Source of the DNA: Martinezella rhizogenes
GTDB lineage: Bacteria > Pseudomonadota > Alphaproteobacteria > Rhizobiales > Rhizobiaceae
NCBI RefSeq assembly: GCF_027460065.1
Contig: NZ_JAPYZZ010000001.1
Location: forward strand, 128,864 to 192,863
Reading direction: 5' to 3'
Length of the DNA: 64,000 bases
The notes under the pieces are model-generated. The model had not been told where the DNA came from. It searched no databases and saw only the letters and a program-made list of their open reading frames with translations. This document shows positions 8,031 through 16,893 of this stretch, in pieces; position 1 is the first letter of the stretch; each line of letters starts with the position of its first letter. Position numbers and translations under genes: made by a program.

Positions 8031-9536
8031 ATGGCAACGAAGCCGCCATCGAACATGAAGCCGACGCTCGACAAGGATCTCGACAAGATTACCCGTGTCG
8101 AAGAAGCGACGCTGCACGTCACGCAGCAGCTTGCCGGCCTTGGCGCGGGGTTCATGTTCGTTGTGCTCGCGGCCGTCTTCGCAGGCGCTTTCGTCACCGG
8201 CACCGCCGGCGCCGTCATCATCATCGCGGCCGTTGCCATCGGCGCCTATATGGCCATCAATATCGGCGCAAACGACGTGACGAACAATGTCGGCCCGGCG
8301 GTCGGCGCCAAGGCGATGCCGCTTGCCGTCGCGCTCATTGTCGCCGCCATCTGTGAGATCGCGGGCGCGCTGATCACCGGCGGCAATGTCGTCGAGACCA
8401 TTTCAAGCGGCATCATCAACGTTGAGACCATTCCCGACAGGACTGCATTTTCCTGGGCGATGCTCTCGGCGCTTCTTGCCGCCGGCCTTCTCGTCAACAT
8501 ATCGACCTGGACCAGAGCACCGATTTCCACCACCCACACAGTGGTCGGCGGGGTTGCCGGCGCTGGTATGGCCGCCTATGGGGCGAAAGCGGTCGAGTGG
8601 GTGTCACTCGGCAGCATCGCGTTTGCCTGGGTGCTGGCGCCTTTCATCAGTGCCGCCATCGCCATTGCCATCCTTGCTTTCATCAAGGAATTCATCATTT
8701 ACCGCGAGGACAAGATCGATGCGGCGCGACGGTGGGTTCCGGTTCTCATCGGCCTGATGGCAGGCGTTTTCATGGCCTATCTTATCTGGGTCGGATTGCG
8801 CCAGCTCATGCATGTCTCGCTTGGCCATGCCAGTGTCATAGGGCTGGTGACGGGCCTTCTCGCCTGGCGGCTCTGCGTGCCGATCATCCGCAAACAGTCG
8901 GAAGGGTTGGAAAACCGCAACCAGTCGCTGCGGATATTGTTCCAGTGGCCGCTCGTTCTCGCTGCAGGCCTGATGTCCTTTGCCCATGGGGCAAATGACG
9001 TATCGAACGCCATCGGTCCTGTCGTCGCCATCGTGCGGGCCCTGCATGATGAAGCGGTGCAGACATCCGCGCGTGCGCCACTGTGGGTGATGCTGGTCGG
9101 TGCTTTCGGGCTGTCCTGCGGTATTCTTCTCTACGGCCCACGCCTCATCCGCCTTGTCGGTGAACAGATCACCAAGCTCAATCCGATGCGCGCCTTCTGC
9201 GTTTCCGTGGCCACGGCGCTGACCGTTCTCGTCGCCTCACGCTTTGGGCTGCCTGTCAGCACCACCCATACGGCAATCGGCGCGGTGTTCGGCGTCGGCT
9301 TCTTTCGCGAATGGTACACACAGGCGTCACGACGGCGGCAGGAACTCGTCCAGTCGGGCACGGGCGAACCCCGCCGCACCCCTAGATATCTGGACAATCC
9401 TTCCGAGGTGCGCCGCCGTTATCTTGTCCGGCGCTCGCATTTCATGACGATCATCGCCGCCTGGGTGGTCACCGTTCCCGCAAGCGCAACACTTGCGGCG
9501 CTGCTCTACTGGCTCCTGTCCTTCCTTTTCCTCTGA
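8031..9536 (+). CDS. pit: Inorganic phosphate transporter, PiT family
   Basis: The 501-residue polytopic inner-membrane protein carries the duplicated PiT signature: GANDVTNNVGPAVGA (from about residue 79) and GANDVSNAIGPVVA (from about residue 320). ISTTHT and VSTTHT follow in each half. PiT carriers import metal-phosphate complexes with protons and are usually low-affinity and constitutive. About 35 hydrophilic residues precede the first helix, longer than the E. coli PitA N-terminus. No adjacent pap/phoU-like gene (DUF47) is present. It lies about 160 bp after the NUDIX gene and 18 bp before rsmE. Confidence 0.93.
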   Translation: MATKPPSNMKPTLDKDLDKITRVEEATLHVTQQLAGLGAGFMFVVLAAVFAGAFVTGTAGAVIIIAAVAIGAYMAINIGANDVTNNVGPAVGAKAMPLAVALIVAAICEIAGALITGGNVVETISSGIINVETIPDRTAFSWAMLSALLAAGLLVNISTWTRAPISTTHTVVGGVAGAGMAAYGAKAVEWVSLGSIAFAWVLAPFISAAIAIAILAFIKEFIIYREDKIDAARRWVPVLIGLMAGVFMAYLIWVGLRQLMHVSLGHASVIGLVTGLLAWRLCVPIIRKQSEGLENRNQSLRILFQWPLVLAAGLMSFAHGANDVSNAIGPVVAIVRALHDEAVQTSARAPLWVMLVGAFGLSCGILLYGPRLIRLVGEQITKLNPMRAFCVSVATALTVLVASRFGLPVSTTHTAIGAVFGVGFFREWYTQASRRRQELVQSGTGEPRRTPRYLDNPSEVRRRYLVRRSHFMTIIAAWVVTVPASATLAALLYWLLSFLFL

Positions 9537-9554
9537 CGCTGAAACCGAAATCCC

Positions 9555-10292
9555 ATGCGCGCAAATTTCCGGATGCAACGCCTGTTCATCGAAGCCTCCC
9601 TCACCGAGGGCGTGGCGCAGGAGGCGACGGCCGAACAGTTCAACTATCTGGCCAATGTGCTGCGCATGACCGACGGCGCGGAAATCCTGCTGTTCAACGG
9701 CCGCGACGGCGAATGGAAGGCGAAACTCGCCTTCCCGAGCCGCAAGAAAATCGTCCTCGTTCCGCTCGAACAGACGCGGCCGCAGCCGGAGACGGCGAAC
9801 CTGCACTATCTCTTCGCGCCGCTGAAAATCGGGCGCATGGATTATCTGGTGCAGAAGGCAGTGGAAATGGGTGCCGGCCTGCTGCAACCGGTGATGACGC
9901 AGCATGTTCAGGGCAAGATCCACAATACCGAAAAACTGCGTGCCAATGCCATCGAGGCCGCCGAACAATGCGGCATTCTGTCCCTGCCCGAAGTGGCAGA
10001 GCCGGTGAAGCTGAAAGACATGCTGGAGACCTGGCCTAGTGATCGTCGCATCATCTATTGCGACGAAGGCGATGAAGGCCAAAATCCGCTGCCGATCCTG
10101 CAGGCCGTCAAGGAACGCAAGATCGCGCTGCTGGTCGGCCCGGAAGGCGGTTTTTCCGAGGAGGAACGGGAGTTGCTGCGCAGCCTTGCCTTCGTCACCC
10201 CCATCCCGCTCGGGCCGCGTATATTGCGGGCCGATACGGCCGCCGTCGCCGCGCTCGCCGTCATTCAGGCTGTTATCGGCGACTGGAACTGA
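9555..10292 (+). CDS. rsmE: 16S rRNA (uracil-1498-N3)-methyltransferase
   Basis: This 245-residue SPOUT-class enzyme methylates U1498 of 16S rRNA with S-adenosylmethionine. An N-terminal PUA-like RNA-binding part covers about residues 1-75. The knotted C-terminal domain shows [12 protein letters not shown] and [12 protein letters not shown], the usual SAM-binding loops. ATG 9555 gives [11 protein letters not shown], with an alternative ATG at 9573; neither has a strong Shine-Dalgarno. It follows the phosphate transporter by 18 bp and may be co-transcribed. The next gene, gshA, starts 118 bp on. Confidence 0.93.
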   Translation: MRANFRMQRLFIEASLTEGVAQEATAEQFNYLANVLRMTDGAEILLFNGRDGEWKAKLAFPSRKKIVLVPLEQTRPQPETANLHYLFAPLKIGRMDYLVQKAVEMGAGLLQPVMTQHVQGKIHNTEKLRANAIEAAEQCGILSLPEVAEPVKLKDMLETWPSDRRIIYCDEGDEGQNPLPILQAVKERKIALLVGPEGGFSEEERELLRSLAFVTPIPLGPRILRADTAAVAALAVIQAVIGDWN

Positions 10293-10410
10293 GGGGCACC
10301 ATTGCACTGCATGCATCTTTAAAAGAAATTCATTTGCCACCGGATACGATCCGGCCCTATCTGCCAATCATATGCCTCGCCGCAACATTGACGTCATAAC
10401 AAGGTAAGCC

Positions 10411-11784
10411 ATGGCACGCGACACGACCGACCAGACACCCCTCTCCTCCGTCACGGAGCTTACAGATTATCTGGCGGGCGGTTGCAGGGCTGAAGCCGAT
10501 TTCCGCATCGGCACCGAACATGAAAAATTCGCCTTTTTCCGCGAGGATAACAGCCCGGTTCCCTATTTCGGCGAGGCCAGCATTTCAGCGCTCCTGAAGG
10601 GCATGCAGGAAAAGCTCGGCTGGGAGCCGATCATGGACGGTGACAACATCATCGGCCTTGGCGAACAGCACGGCATGGGCGCCATCTCCATCGAGCCGGG
10701 CGGCCAGTTTGAACTGTCGGGCGCGCCGCTCGAAAACCTGCACCAGACCTGCAAGGAATCCAACCAGCATCTGGCGACCCTGCGCGAAGTGGCCGAACCG
10801 ATGGGCATCCGTTTCCTTGGCATTGGCGGCAGCCCGCTCTGGAGCTATGACGAGACGCCGCGCATGCCGAAATCGCGCTACGCGATCATGACGCGCTATA
10901 TGCCGAAGGTCGGGACCAAGGGTCTCGACATGATGTACCGCACCTGCACCATCCAGGTTAACCTCGACTTCTCCTCCGAAGCGGATATGCGCCAGAAGAT
11001 GCGCGTTTCCATGAAGCTGCAATCGCTGGCGACGGCGCTCTTCGCCTCTTCGCCCTTTACCGAAGGCAAGCCGAACGGTCTCCTCTCCTGGCGCGGCGAT
11101 ATCTGGCGCGATACCGACAATCGCCGCTCCGGCGTGCTACCCTTCACCTTCAACGACGATTTCGGCTTCAAGGACTATGTCGAATGGGCTCTCGACGTGC
11201 CGATGTATTTCATCGTGCGCGACGGCAAATATCACGATTGCACCCATGTCACCTTCCGCCAGTTCATGAACGGGGCGCTGAAGGGCGAAATCGCCGCATG
11301 GGAACCGACCATGGGCGACTGGACAAACCATCTCTCCACCCTCTTCCCCGATGTGCGCCTGAAGCGTTTCCTCGAAATGCGCGGCGCCGATGGTGGCCCC
11401 TGGCGGCGCATCTGCGCCCTGCCCGCCTTCTGGGTCGGCCTTCTCTATAATCAGGAGGCCCTCGACGCTGCCGATGCGCTGACCGCCAATTGGAGCTTCG
11501 ATGAGGTGATCGCGCTTCGTAACGCCGTGCCCGCCAAGGGGCTGGCGGCCGAGATTGCCGGCAAGCCGCTTCTCGGCATCGCCCGCGAGGTCCTCGACAT
11601 TTCCCGTACCGGCCTGAAAAACCGCAAGCGGCTGAATGGCGAAGGCCAGGACGAGACCGTGTTCCTGTCATCGCTGGACGAGGTTCTGGCCAAGAAGACC
11701 ACGCTCGCCGAAGACCTGCTCGCGCTTTATAACGGCCGCTGGGGCGGTTCGGTGCTGCCGGTGTTCGAGGAATATCAGTATTGA
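10411..11784 (+). CDS. gshA: Glutamate-cysteine ligase
   Basis: The 457-residue protein is a plant/alphaproteobacterial-type glutamate-cysteine ligase (GCS2 family). It makes gamma-glutamylcysteine from glutamate, cysteine and ATP, the first step of glutathione synthesis, in the cytosol. The conserved RIGTEHEKFAF motif is at about residues 32-42, followed by GLGEQHGMGAISIEPGGQFE and later TCTIQVNLDFSSE. Length fits the family. ATG 10411 is preceded by AAGGTAAGCC. The LysR gene about 670 bp downstream is LsrB-like; LsrB has been linked to glutathione synthesis and oxidative stress in Sinorhizobium, which makes this neighbourhood suggestive. Confidence 0.95.
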   Translation: MARDTTDQTPLSSVTELTDYLAGGCRAEADFRIGTEHEKFAFFREDNSPVPYFGEASISALLKGMQEKLGWEPIMDGDNIIGLGEQHGMGAISIEPGGQFELSGAPLENLHQTCKESNQHLATLREVAEPMGIRFLGIGGSPLWSYDETPRMPKSRYAIMTRYMPKVGTKGLDMMYRTCTIQVNLDFSSEADMRQKMRVSMKLQSLATALFASSPFTEGKPNGLLSWRGDIWRDTDNRRSGVLPFTFNDDFGFKDYVEWALDVPMYFIVRDGKYHDCTHVTFRQFMNGALKGEIAAWEPTMGDWTNHLSTLFPDVRLKRFLEMRGADGGPWRRICALPAFWVGLLYNQEALDAADALTANWSFDEVIALRNAVPAKGLAAEIAGKPLLGIAREVLDISRTGLKNRKRLNGEGQDETVFLSSLDEVLAKKTTLAEDLLALYNGRWGGSVLPVFEEYQY

Positions 11785-11827
11785 GGCATTGCCGGTAAGC
11801 TGCGCCGGTGAGGTAAAGCCGGGCCAT

Positions 11828-11865
11828 AAAAAAGCCCGGCGCGGCCGAGGGGCCTGACACCGGGC
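11828..11865 (-). terminator. Rho-independent terminator for the DUF1127 gene
   Basis: Read on the minus strand, GCCCGG at 11860-11865 pairs with CCGGGC at 11834-11839 across a GC-rich loop and is followed by TTTTTTA. It lies about 90 bp beyond the DUF1127 stop codon. A smaller GCCGGGC/GCCCGGC pairing on the plus strand (11818-11840) may help end gshA. Confidence 0.7.
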
Positions 11866-11956
11866 AAAGGCAGGGTTATTGGCAAATCACCCTGCGGGGA
11901 AAACCTTGCGGCTGGAAGCCACGTCCGGCAGCTGGAGGTCTGCCGGAGGCGGAATT

Positions 11957-12250
11957 TCAAAGCGTCTTGAAACGCGTGACCGCGCGTTTGCGCGCAGCAC
12001 GGGTGAGATGGGCCGTCGGATCTTCCAACAGGCCGGTATTGAGAGCATCACTGACATCCGACCGCACCAGACCGATATCGGCAAGAAGGCGGTCATCAAG
12101 TTCCGTGAGACCATTGGCCACGATACGATTGTAGATGCGCTTGACGAAGGTTTTAACGCCGGAAACACCGAGGACAGCGGCGCGACGCCAGGCGTCCCCC
12201 GGCCGTGCGGTTGCGAGTTCCAGTTCCATTCTCCGTTCTGCCGTGCGCAT
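11957..12250 (-). CDS. DUF1127 domain-containing small protein
   Basis: The 97-residue protein ends in a YjiS-like DUF1127 module (about residues 45-75) with the typical LTELDDRLLADIG core followed by LVRSDV. ATG 12250 is chosen because AAAGGATAAG sits just upstream; the longer frame to 12376 has no supporting signal. DUF1127 proteins are small, basic and often stress-induced in alphaproteobacteria; some short ones act in phosphate or carbon metabolism and RNA turnover. The C-terminal tail is unusually basic. It is divergent from the LsrB-like regulator, so the two may share a control region (inference). Confidence 0.8.
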   Translation of the reverse strand: MRTAERRMELELATARPGDAWRRAAVLGVSGVKTFVKRIYNRIVANGLTELDDRLLADIGLVRSDVSDALNTGLLEDPTAHLTRAARKRAVTRFKTL

Positions 12251-12452
12251 GATACTTATCCTTTCGTAACGGCACGATGCGGCACCGCCCCCGACGCACC
12301 ACGCGCGAGAAGCTGCCTTGGGTTGGGGGCCCGACATCCCGTCGGCCCTTGTTGATACTGATTTGCTTGGTGTCAAAATGTCGCAAGACTATTGATCAGT
12401 CCAACGAATGTTTCTAATGTGAGACATCAATCATTCTGATGGATGACCATCC

Positions 12453-13403
12453 ATGTCCGCACCTCTCGACATAGACCAGCTGCATACCTTCATCGCCATC
12501 GTCGATACGGGCAGCTTTACCAAAGCCGCTGACCGCGTTTTCAAGACGCAATCCGCCGTCTCCATGCAGATGCGGCGGCTGGAAGAGCGCATCGGCAAAC
12601 AGCTTTTCGCCAAGGACGGACGTGGCAACCGCCTGACGGCGGAGGGCGAAAAGCTGATGAATTACGCCCGCCGCATCATCCGCCTCAACAATGAGGCGAT
12701 CGCGGCCTTCGACGACAACCGGCTGGAAGGCACGCTGCGCATCGGCACCCCTGACGATTACGCCGACCGCTACATGCCTGAAATCATCGGGCGCTTCGCC
12801 AAGACCCACCCGAATGTCGAGCTTTATATCGTCTGCGAACCCTCGGTCAGCCTTGCCGAAAAAATGGCGCGCGGTGAACTGGATATCGCGCTCGTCACCC
12901 ATAATCCCCGTGCCCGCTCCTCCGACGTGGTGCGAACCGAACCGCTCTGCTGGGTCGCCTCCGCCAACCACCCGCTGAAGGACGATGCGCCGGTGCCGCT
13001 CGCCGTCGGGCGACGCGATTGCCACTGGCGTCAGCTTGCCTGTTCGGCGCTCGATGCCGACGGGCGGGATTATCAGGTGCTGTTCACAAGCTGGTCTTCC
13101 ACCGTGGTCGCCGCCGCGGTGCTGGCGGGCATGGCCGTTTCGGTACTGCCGGAATCGGCCTTGCGCACCGGCATGAAGGTTCTGACCGCCGCCGATGGTT
13201 TCCCGCCTCTGCCGCCGGTGCAGATCGGCCTGATGAAGCGCCCCGGCCTCTCGCCTTCGCTGGTGAACGCGATTACCGACCACATCACCGCCTGCCTCGA
13301 CAATATCTCGCCGATGAGTGTTGTCGATGAGATGGATAATGATGTGAAGACCTACCCCAAGATGCCGCGGCTGCGTGCCGGGCATATGCTGCCGGGGTGG
13401 TGA
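12453..13403 (+). CDS. LsrB-like LysR-family transcriptional regulator
   Basis: This 316-residue LysR regulator has the N-terminal HTH (about residues 6-65, FTKAADRVFKTQSAVSMQMR). Its effector domain begins LRIGTPDDYADRYMPEI, characteristic of a rhizobial group that includes LsrB, a redox-responsive regulator of glutathione, lipopolysaccharide and oxidative-stress genes in Sinorhizobium. Cysteines occur at about residues 128, 166, 190, 197 and 281, so thiol sensing is possible. Rhizobia carry several paralogues of this group, so I do not give the gene name. It is divergent from the DUF1127 gene, with gshA two genes away. The C-terminus extends about 15 residues past the usual end. Confidence 0.85.
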   Translation: MSAPLDIDQLHTFIAIVDTGSFTKAADRVFKTQSAVSMQMRRLEERIGKQLFAKDGRGNRLTAEGEKLMNYARRIIRLNNEAIAAFDDNRLEGTLRIGTPDDYADRYMPEIIGRFAKTHPNVELYIVCEPSVSLAEKMARGELDIALVTHNPRARSSDVVRTEPLCWVASANHPLKDDAPVPLAVGRRDCHWRQLACSALDADGRDYQVLFTSWSSTVVAAAVLAGMAVSVLPESALRTGMKVLTAADGFPPLPPVQIGLMKRPGLSPSLVNAITDHITACLDNISPMSVVDEMDNDVKTYPKMPRLRAGHMLPGW

Positions 13404-13444
13404 ATATGCCTAAGGCCGGATAGCCCGGCCTTTCTCTTTTCGGC

Positions 13445-15883
13445 TTATCGTGCCCGCAACGTTGCGACCGCCAGCAGCGTATCACCGCTGATACCCGCCG
13501 AGCCGCTGCCATTAAACAGCGTCATGATCGGATCGGCGACGTTCTGCTTGTTGTCATACATGATGGTGAAACGGGCAATCAGCTTCTTGACCTTGTCCGG
13601 GTCCTGAAAATCCTTGATGTCGAAGTACTTCTTCATCATCGCCACCTGCGTATCAACACCGGCATTGCCGAGTTCATCGGGGATGCCGAAGGTGGTCTTG
13701 ATGAAGTTCTGGATCGCGGTATCGGCGAGGATAGAATAATAAGAGGTCGTCCCGGCCGCCATGCGCTTGAAATAAAGCGCCAGTCGCACGCCGGCGTTTT
13801 CTTCGCCTGCCTGCGATTCCAGGGTCTGGGTCAGATAATTGTCGAGCGTTTCATAGAGGCCGCGCCGGGTCTGGATCGCACTGCGGTCTTCATGAAGCAG
13901 CTTGCCTTCCGTATCGAAATTAAAGGCGGTGACGAGGCGGCGGAAGACCGGGTCCATCTCCTTGTTGACGTAGCTGTTCTTGTCATCGAGGTTCGAGGTG
14001 AAGATTTTCTGCAGCTGTTCCTTCGTGACGCTCTTGGGGTCGATACCGAGCGATTCCATCGCGAATTTGGTCAGGCGGTCATTGGCCAGGAATTCACTCA
14101 GCGTCTTGATCTTCTGCATCTCGCCCGAGAAATATTTCGCCTCGGTCTTGGCGGCTTCCTTGTCCTTGTCGGTACCGAAAGCCGATTTCTTCTTGATGTA
14201 GTCGGCCGACATGGTCTGCAACTCGATTTCCGACTGCGCCAGAATGGGTGAACCGATGGAACCGTCCTTGGTGAAATTGAAGAGTTCGGCAAGCTTCACA
14301 TACCGGTCGTCCTTCAGCGTATAAACATAGCTCTTCTTATCCTGCAGGTCGCTGGTCAGCACCTTCTGGATATCGGAGATGTTCACCTTGGCGGGATCGA
14401 GACCGACAGCTCTCAACGCATAGGTATAGACGGCATTGGTGCCGAGGAAATCATTGACGGTCTTGACCTTGCTTATGCTGCTCTTGAACAGCGAAAGCGC
14501 CTTTGCGTCAGCCGCGTCGTCCGCATCGTTGTAATGGGTCATGTAACCGCTGGTGGTCGTCGCGGTCTGGGTCGTCGTCTGGGGCGTCGTGCCGGCCGCG
14601 AGCGTCCCATCCGGGAGAAAATTGAATGCGTTTTTCAGGGCGAGGTAACGCTTGTCGTTCTTGCCCATGGTCGCGATGTAATTGTTCGGGTCGCTGAGAT
14701 CGCTGGTGAGGATGTTCTTGATCGTTGCCGGCACGATGGTCAGGTCGTTAAGGTCGAAGGCCGTTCTGACGTAACTCAGAAGCCGCGCATCCGACATCAG
14801 TTCCTCTACCGTCGTGACGGAACCAATCTTCGATTCGAAATAATCGCGATTCAGCGTCGCGACGGTCGGCGTCACACGCGGCGCGCTGCCAATATAGGAG
14901 TCCGTGATGGCCTTCAGCTTGTCCGCCGTCTGCGCCCCGCCGGCATCCACCGTACCGTCATTCTTGAACTCGAAGGCGTTGGCGATCTGCGCCATCTTGT
15001 TATATTGCGTGACGGTGTTCGACAGCGTCGTCTGCTCCGCCTTGATGGCGGTGAGTTTCGCGTCCCATTGATCCTTTGGCGGCAGAACCGCTTCGAGCTG
15101 GGTCAGCTGGTCCTGGCGGGTCACCTTCTCCGCCTCGAGCTTCGTGCGCTCCTCGGCCGTCAGACCGGTGCCGGCAAGGTCGGCATCAATCGCCGTAATG
15201 CGGTCCGTGACCTGTGCATGTAGCTCGATATTGCCCTTCATCGTCAGCTTTTCGACCGCGTCATTATAGGCCGCGCCGTATTTCTGGTTGATGTAGCTAT
15301 CGGGATCATTGACGTCACTCGTCATCAATCCCTTGATATGGGCGTAGGAATAGGTCTTCTCATCGATGCCGAAGACCTGGAAGATATAGGCGCGGGTGCG
15401 GTCATTGCGCAGCAGCTGGTCGGCATTCGTCACCGTGCCGATGATCGCCTTGTAATAACGCGTCTCTTCCGCAAGGCTGCCGTTCAAATCGGTGATCGAC
15501 GCATCATAAAGCCCGATCATCTTGTCGAGCTGTGCATCCGTCTGGACGGTCTTCGTCGACGCCGTGAAGTTGAAGGAGGCGGCAAATTCCCGATACCGTT
15601 CGTCAGTCAGCTTGTTGGCGAAGCTGTTCTGGTCGTTCAGATCGCTTTCCAGCACCTTTTTCATGAAGGCCTTGGCATAGGTCATCTCGCCGAGACCGAA
15701 GGCATCCATGGCATAGGAATAGAGTTGGTAGTTACCGAGGAACTCATCGACGCTTTTCACATTGCCGATGTTCTCCTTGTAATATTTCGTCTGCCGCTCC
15801 ACGAGCCCCTGCTGCGACACGCGCGAAATGCTTGACTTCATATCGCGGTTGATGAGGTCGTAGCTGAGAAAAGTCGATACCAT
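13445..15883 (-). CDS. DUF1217 repeat protein, flagellum-associated family
   Basis: The 812-residue protein is built from about six degenerate copies of the DUF1217 unit, at roughly residues 34-106, 143-213, 347-422, 465-537, 584-656 and a divergent last copy at 704-773. Each copy runs from a YY/YF-x5-I start through an A-x2-x-G-I/L block to TSDL-D-x-SY and ends with FNF. A predicted coiled coil lies at about 219-299. No signal peptide or membrane helix is seen. DUF1217 proteins occur in rhizobial flagellar clusters and start, as here, MVSTFLSYDLI. ATG 15883 follows AGGGGGC. No flagellar gene is adjacent, so this is a stand-alone member. Exact role unknown. Confidence 0.8.
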   Translation of the reverse strand: MVSTFLSYDLINRDMKSSISRVSQQGLVERQTKYYKENIGNVKSVDEFLGNYQLYSYAMDAFGLGEMTYAKAFMKKVLESDLNDQNSFANKLTDERYREFAASFNFTASTKTVQTDAQLDKMIGLYDASITDLNGSLAEETRYYKAIIGTVTNADQLLRNDRTRAYIFQVFGIDEKTYSYAHIKGLMTSDVNDPDSYINQKYGAAYNDAVEKLTMKGNIELHAQVTDRITAIDADLAGTGLTAEERTKLEAEKVTRQDQLTQLEAVLPPKDQWDAKLTAIKAEQTTLSNTVTQYNKMAQIANAFEFKNDGTVDAGGAQTADKLKAITDSYIGSAPRVTPTVATLNRDYFESKIGSVTTVEELMSDARLLSYVRTAFDLNDLTIVPATIKNILTSDLSDPNNYIATMGKNDKRYLALKNAFNFLPDGTLAAGTTPQTTTQTATTTSGYMTHYNDADDAADAKALSLFKSSISKVKTVNDFLGTNAVYTYALRAVGLDPAKVNISDIQKVLTSDLQDKKSYVYTLKDDRYVKLAELFNFTKDGSIGSPILAQSEIELQTMSADYIKKKSAFGTDKDKEAAKTEAKYFSGEMQKIKTLSEFLANDRLTKFAMESLGIDPKSVTKEQLQKIFTSNLDDKNSYVNKEMDPVFRRLVTAFNFDTEGKLLHEDRSAIQTRRGLYETLDNYLTQTLESQAGEENAGVRLALYFKRMAAGTTSYYSILADTAIQNFIKTTFGIPDELGNAGVDTQVAMMKKYFDIKDFQDPDKVKKLIARFTIMYDNKQNVADPIMTLFNGSGSAGISGDTLLAVATLRAR

Positions 15884-16250
15884 CCGAATGCCCCCTGGAG
15901 CGCCGCGCATCCCTCGGGACACCAGAAGCTCCGGTTTTTAAATCCACCCCTCGCGCACCCATCCGGGCGCACGGCAAGCCTTGGCATCACTATGCATGAC
16001 GCGCCTTGCCCGTAGCTTGAAAGAGCACAGTTTTGACCGCGATAAAAATCGCATTGTCTCGATCTGCTTTACCGAAGCGAAACCATGCCACAGTGGGTTT
16101 TGCTAACCATTTGGGAATGCAAAGTTTTCTTAACCGCGATTTTTAAGCAGTCTCGAACAGGCGGCGGATAATCTCCTGACATCAGAGGACGAAAAGTCCC
16201 GATGAGAAGACCGGAAACCGGCTCTCAGGTAAAACAAGGGTAGATTAAAC
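15884..16250. other. Divergent intergenic region of 367 bp
   Basis: The region lies between the DUF1217 gene (-) and the DUF6101 gene (+) and should hold both promoters. It is A/T-richer towards 16020-16160 and contains half-sites resembling the CtrA TTAACC element near 16103 and 16131, but no full TTAA-N7-TTAA box. No small ORF, RNA gene or strong hairpin was found. Confidence 0.5.
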
Positions 16251-16817
16251 ATGACCAAGACCGTTCTGAAGCCCGACTGGGCCGTCGCCACACTCAGGTT
16301 AGACCCGGCACGTTTTCCGCAACAGGTCACCTATGGAAAAGGCAATGGCGCGACCGATGTCGCCGTCACTCTCGATGAACGGGGCGCCGTTCTGAGAAAG
16401 GTTCTCACCTCTTCCGGCCTGCCTTTATCCTTCGCTTTGCCAGCCCGCGCCTTCAAGGGTGTCGCCGCCCGCGCCATCGACCATGGCGACGGTCAGGTCA
16501 CCGTAACGCTGGAGCTGCACCATGACGATCCGGATCTCTGCGTTCCGCTGCTGGTCGCCCATGATCTCTGCGATATCGCTGCCGACTGGCGCAGCTGGTC
16601 CGAGGCCTACCGCATTCCGATGCTGATGGTGGAAGCCGATGGCGTTGCCCGTCCGCTGGAAGAACATCTCGGCAAGGTGCGCACCCAGAATACCCGCCCG
16701 CGCCGTCGCCATTCCTATTTCGCGGATCGCCGTCCGCGCTTCCTCGTTCGCCGCTCCACCGGTTCGCTCGGCATGAGCATGAAGATCGAGGGCAAGGAAA
16801 TCATCGCCCGCAACTGA
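16251..16817 (+). CDS. DUF6101 family protein
   Basis: This 188-residue protein belongs to a family of unknown function that I know only from Rhizobiales. It is soluble, with no signal peptide or membrane segment. The N-terminal two thirds looks like a mixed alpha/beta domain (VAHDLCDIAADWRSWSEAY near residue 105). The C-terminal 50 residues are very basic (TRPRRRHSYFADRRPRFLVR), suggesting contact with nucleic acid or another polyanion (inference). ATG 16251 follows AACAAGGGTAG. A bidirectional terminator separates it from convergent ubiA. Confidence 0.8.
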   Translation: MTKTVLKPDWAVATLRLDPARFPQQVTYGKGNGATDVAVTLDERGAVLRKVLTSSGLPLSFALPARAFKGVAARAIDHGDGQVTVTLELHHDDPDLCVPLLVAHDLCDIAADWRSWSEAYRIPMLMVEADGVARPLEEHLGKVRTQNTRPRRRHSYFADRRPRFLVRRSTGSLGMSMKIEGKEIIARN

Positions 16818-16837
16818 TCTTCTTCAGTCCAGAACAC

Positions 16838-16872
16838 AAAAGCCCGGTGCGGATGTCGCGACCGGGCTTTTT
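16838..16872. terminator. Bidirectional terminator between the DUF6101 gene and ubiA
   Basis: AAAAGCCCGGT at 16838-16848 pairs with ACCGGGCTTTTT at 16861-16872. The A-run on one side and T-run on the other let it act in both directions for the two convergent genes. Confidence 0.85.
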
Positions 16873-16893
16873 CGTATTCCCTGTTCCCGCAGC

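Noticed and set aside
11818..11840. GCCGGGC/GCCCGGC pairing as a strong gshA terminator
   Set aside because: The A-run lies in the loop rather than a T-run after the stem; the overlapping minus-strand terminator is a better explanation.
16100..16150. Possible CtrA box before the DUF6101 gene
   Set aside because: The TTAA half-sites are nine bases apart instead of seven, so the match is poor.
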